Positions 63,856 through 64,000 of a stretch of DNA of 64,000 nucleotides are shown piece after piece; within the stretch, counting starts at the first letter, position 1; every line of letters begins with the position of its first letter. The position numbers were made by a program, and so were the translations under genes. The stretch is from CAVONV01 sp963697355. GTDB taxonomy: Bacteria; Acidobacteriota; Vicinamibacteria; Marinacidobacterales; DATDRI01. Where the stretch lies: assembly GCA_963697355.1 (NCBI GenBank), contig CAVONV010000025.1, forward strand, positions 62,001 through 126,000, given 5' to 3'. The notes beneath the pieces were generated by a model. The model saw only the letters and a program-made list of their open reading frames with translations, did not search any database and was not told where the DNA came from.

Positions 63856-64000
63856 TCAATCCCCGGGACGGATCTGTCCCTTTGTAAAGCACTCTTCATA
63901 AAACTTCTGGATCCTGCCGACCTCGTTGTCTGTCAGTTCCTTGAACTCGCGGTCTCTCGCCCGCTTTGAAAGACGGCCTTTGCCCTGCGCGAGGAAGCGA
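63856..64000 (-). CDS. C-terminal end of an unidentified protein (5' end outside window)
   Basis: The minus strand is open from the window edge to a TGA at 63856-63858, giving about 48 residues: RFLAQGKGRLSKRARDREF, KELTDNEVGRIQKFYEECF, TKGQIRPGD. The repeated basic and helical pattern recalls C-termini of Fic-type or DNA-related proteins, but I cannot name it. Confidence 0.5.
   Translation of the reverse strand, partial: RFLAQGKGRLSKRARDREFKELTDNEVGRIQKFYEECFTKGQIRPGD

Noticed and set aside
1..64000. CRISPR array, rRNA, tRNA or complete insertion sequence
   Set aside because: No regularly spaced 20-40 bp direct repeats, no cloverleaf, no rRNA core and no transposase were seen on reading.

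Overview
The window reads as a chromosomal segment of a diderm bacterium, most likely an Acidobacteriota member or close relative. Supporting this: an orphan duplicated ABC permease of the ADOP type with a second PadR::ADOP remnant, a DUF5916 protein, a tricorn-like protease, a DUF4388 protein and KdsC, which implies Kdo and therefore LPS. Taxonomy is inferred from gene content only. There are no rRNA, tRNA or CRISPR features, no complete insertion sequence and no prophage.

Layout. 1-6 kb: 3' part of an ADOP permease, a SYLF protein, a PIN-toxin remnant, a DPP4-like peptidase and a sirtuin. 6-12 kb: an NYN-LOTUS RNase-like protein, a two-gene SPFH operon, an exported amidohydrolase and an HD/NUDIX pair. 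12-17 kb: a Ycf48-like lipoprotein, a serine hydrolase broken by internal deletion, a DUF4388-TPR protein, a PadR::ADOP deletion scar and a DMT permease. 17-22 kb: tricorn protease and an Xre/AbiEii toxin-antitoxin pair with a strong, apparently leaderless promoter. 22-29 kb: a frameshifted molybdopterin oxidoreductase with a fused DmsB-DmsC subunit, KdsC and DUF5916. 28-36 kb: a ~2000-aa alpha-2-macroglobulin, an OtnK-type kinase and DUF481. 37-43 kb: a second molybdopterin oxidoreductase, FHA-EAL, leucyl aminopeptidase and a sigma/anti-sigma/YbjQ operon. 43-51 kb: an MltF-like transglycosylase, MscS, AsmA-like protein and an HtrA-like protease. 51-57 kb: a GntR/activase/glycyl-radical-enzyme operon that looks like hydroxyproline dehydratase, then deacetylase-TrpF. 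57-64 kb: MarR with paired operator-like sites, M14 carboxypeptidase, a broken SprT, an orphan zinc-ribbon membrane protein, a truncated DUF2167 gene and a Tat-exported threonine-aldolase-like enzyme.

Functional picture (inference): many genes deal with exported proteins and peptides (DPP4, tricorn, M17, M14, HtrA, macroglobulin), and the glycyl radical operon could ferment hydroxyproline from collagen-like peptides. Two molybdoenzymes point to anaerobic respiration.

The most unusual aspect is gene decay and repeats. Five otherwise well-conserved genes each carry one net +1 frameshift. Four loci keep only the ends of a gene, as if its middle or start had been deleted. The gaps hold 8-bp-periodic tracts (nACTCAAG), a hexanucleotide microsatellite and REP-like palindromes (GGGGACAGTC, GGTCAGACC, GTGCCAGGCAC). 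I found no convincing new defence system.
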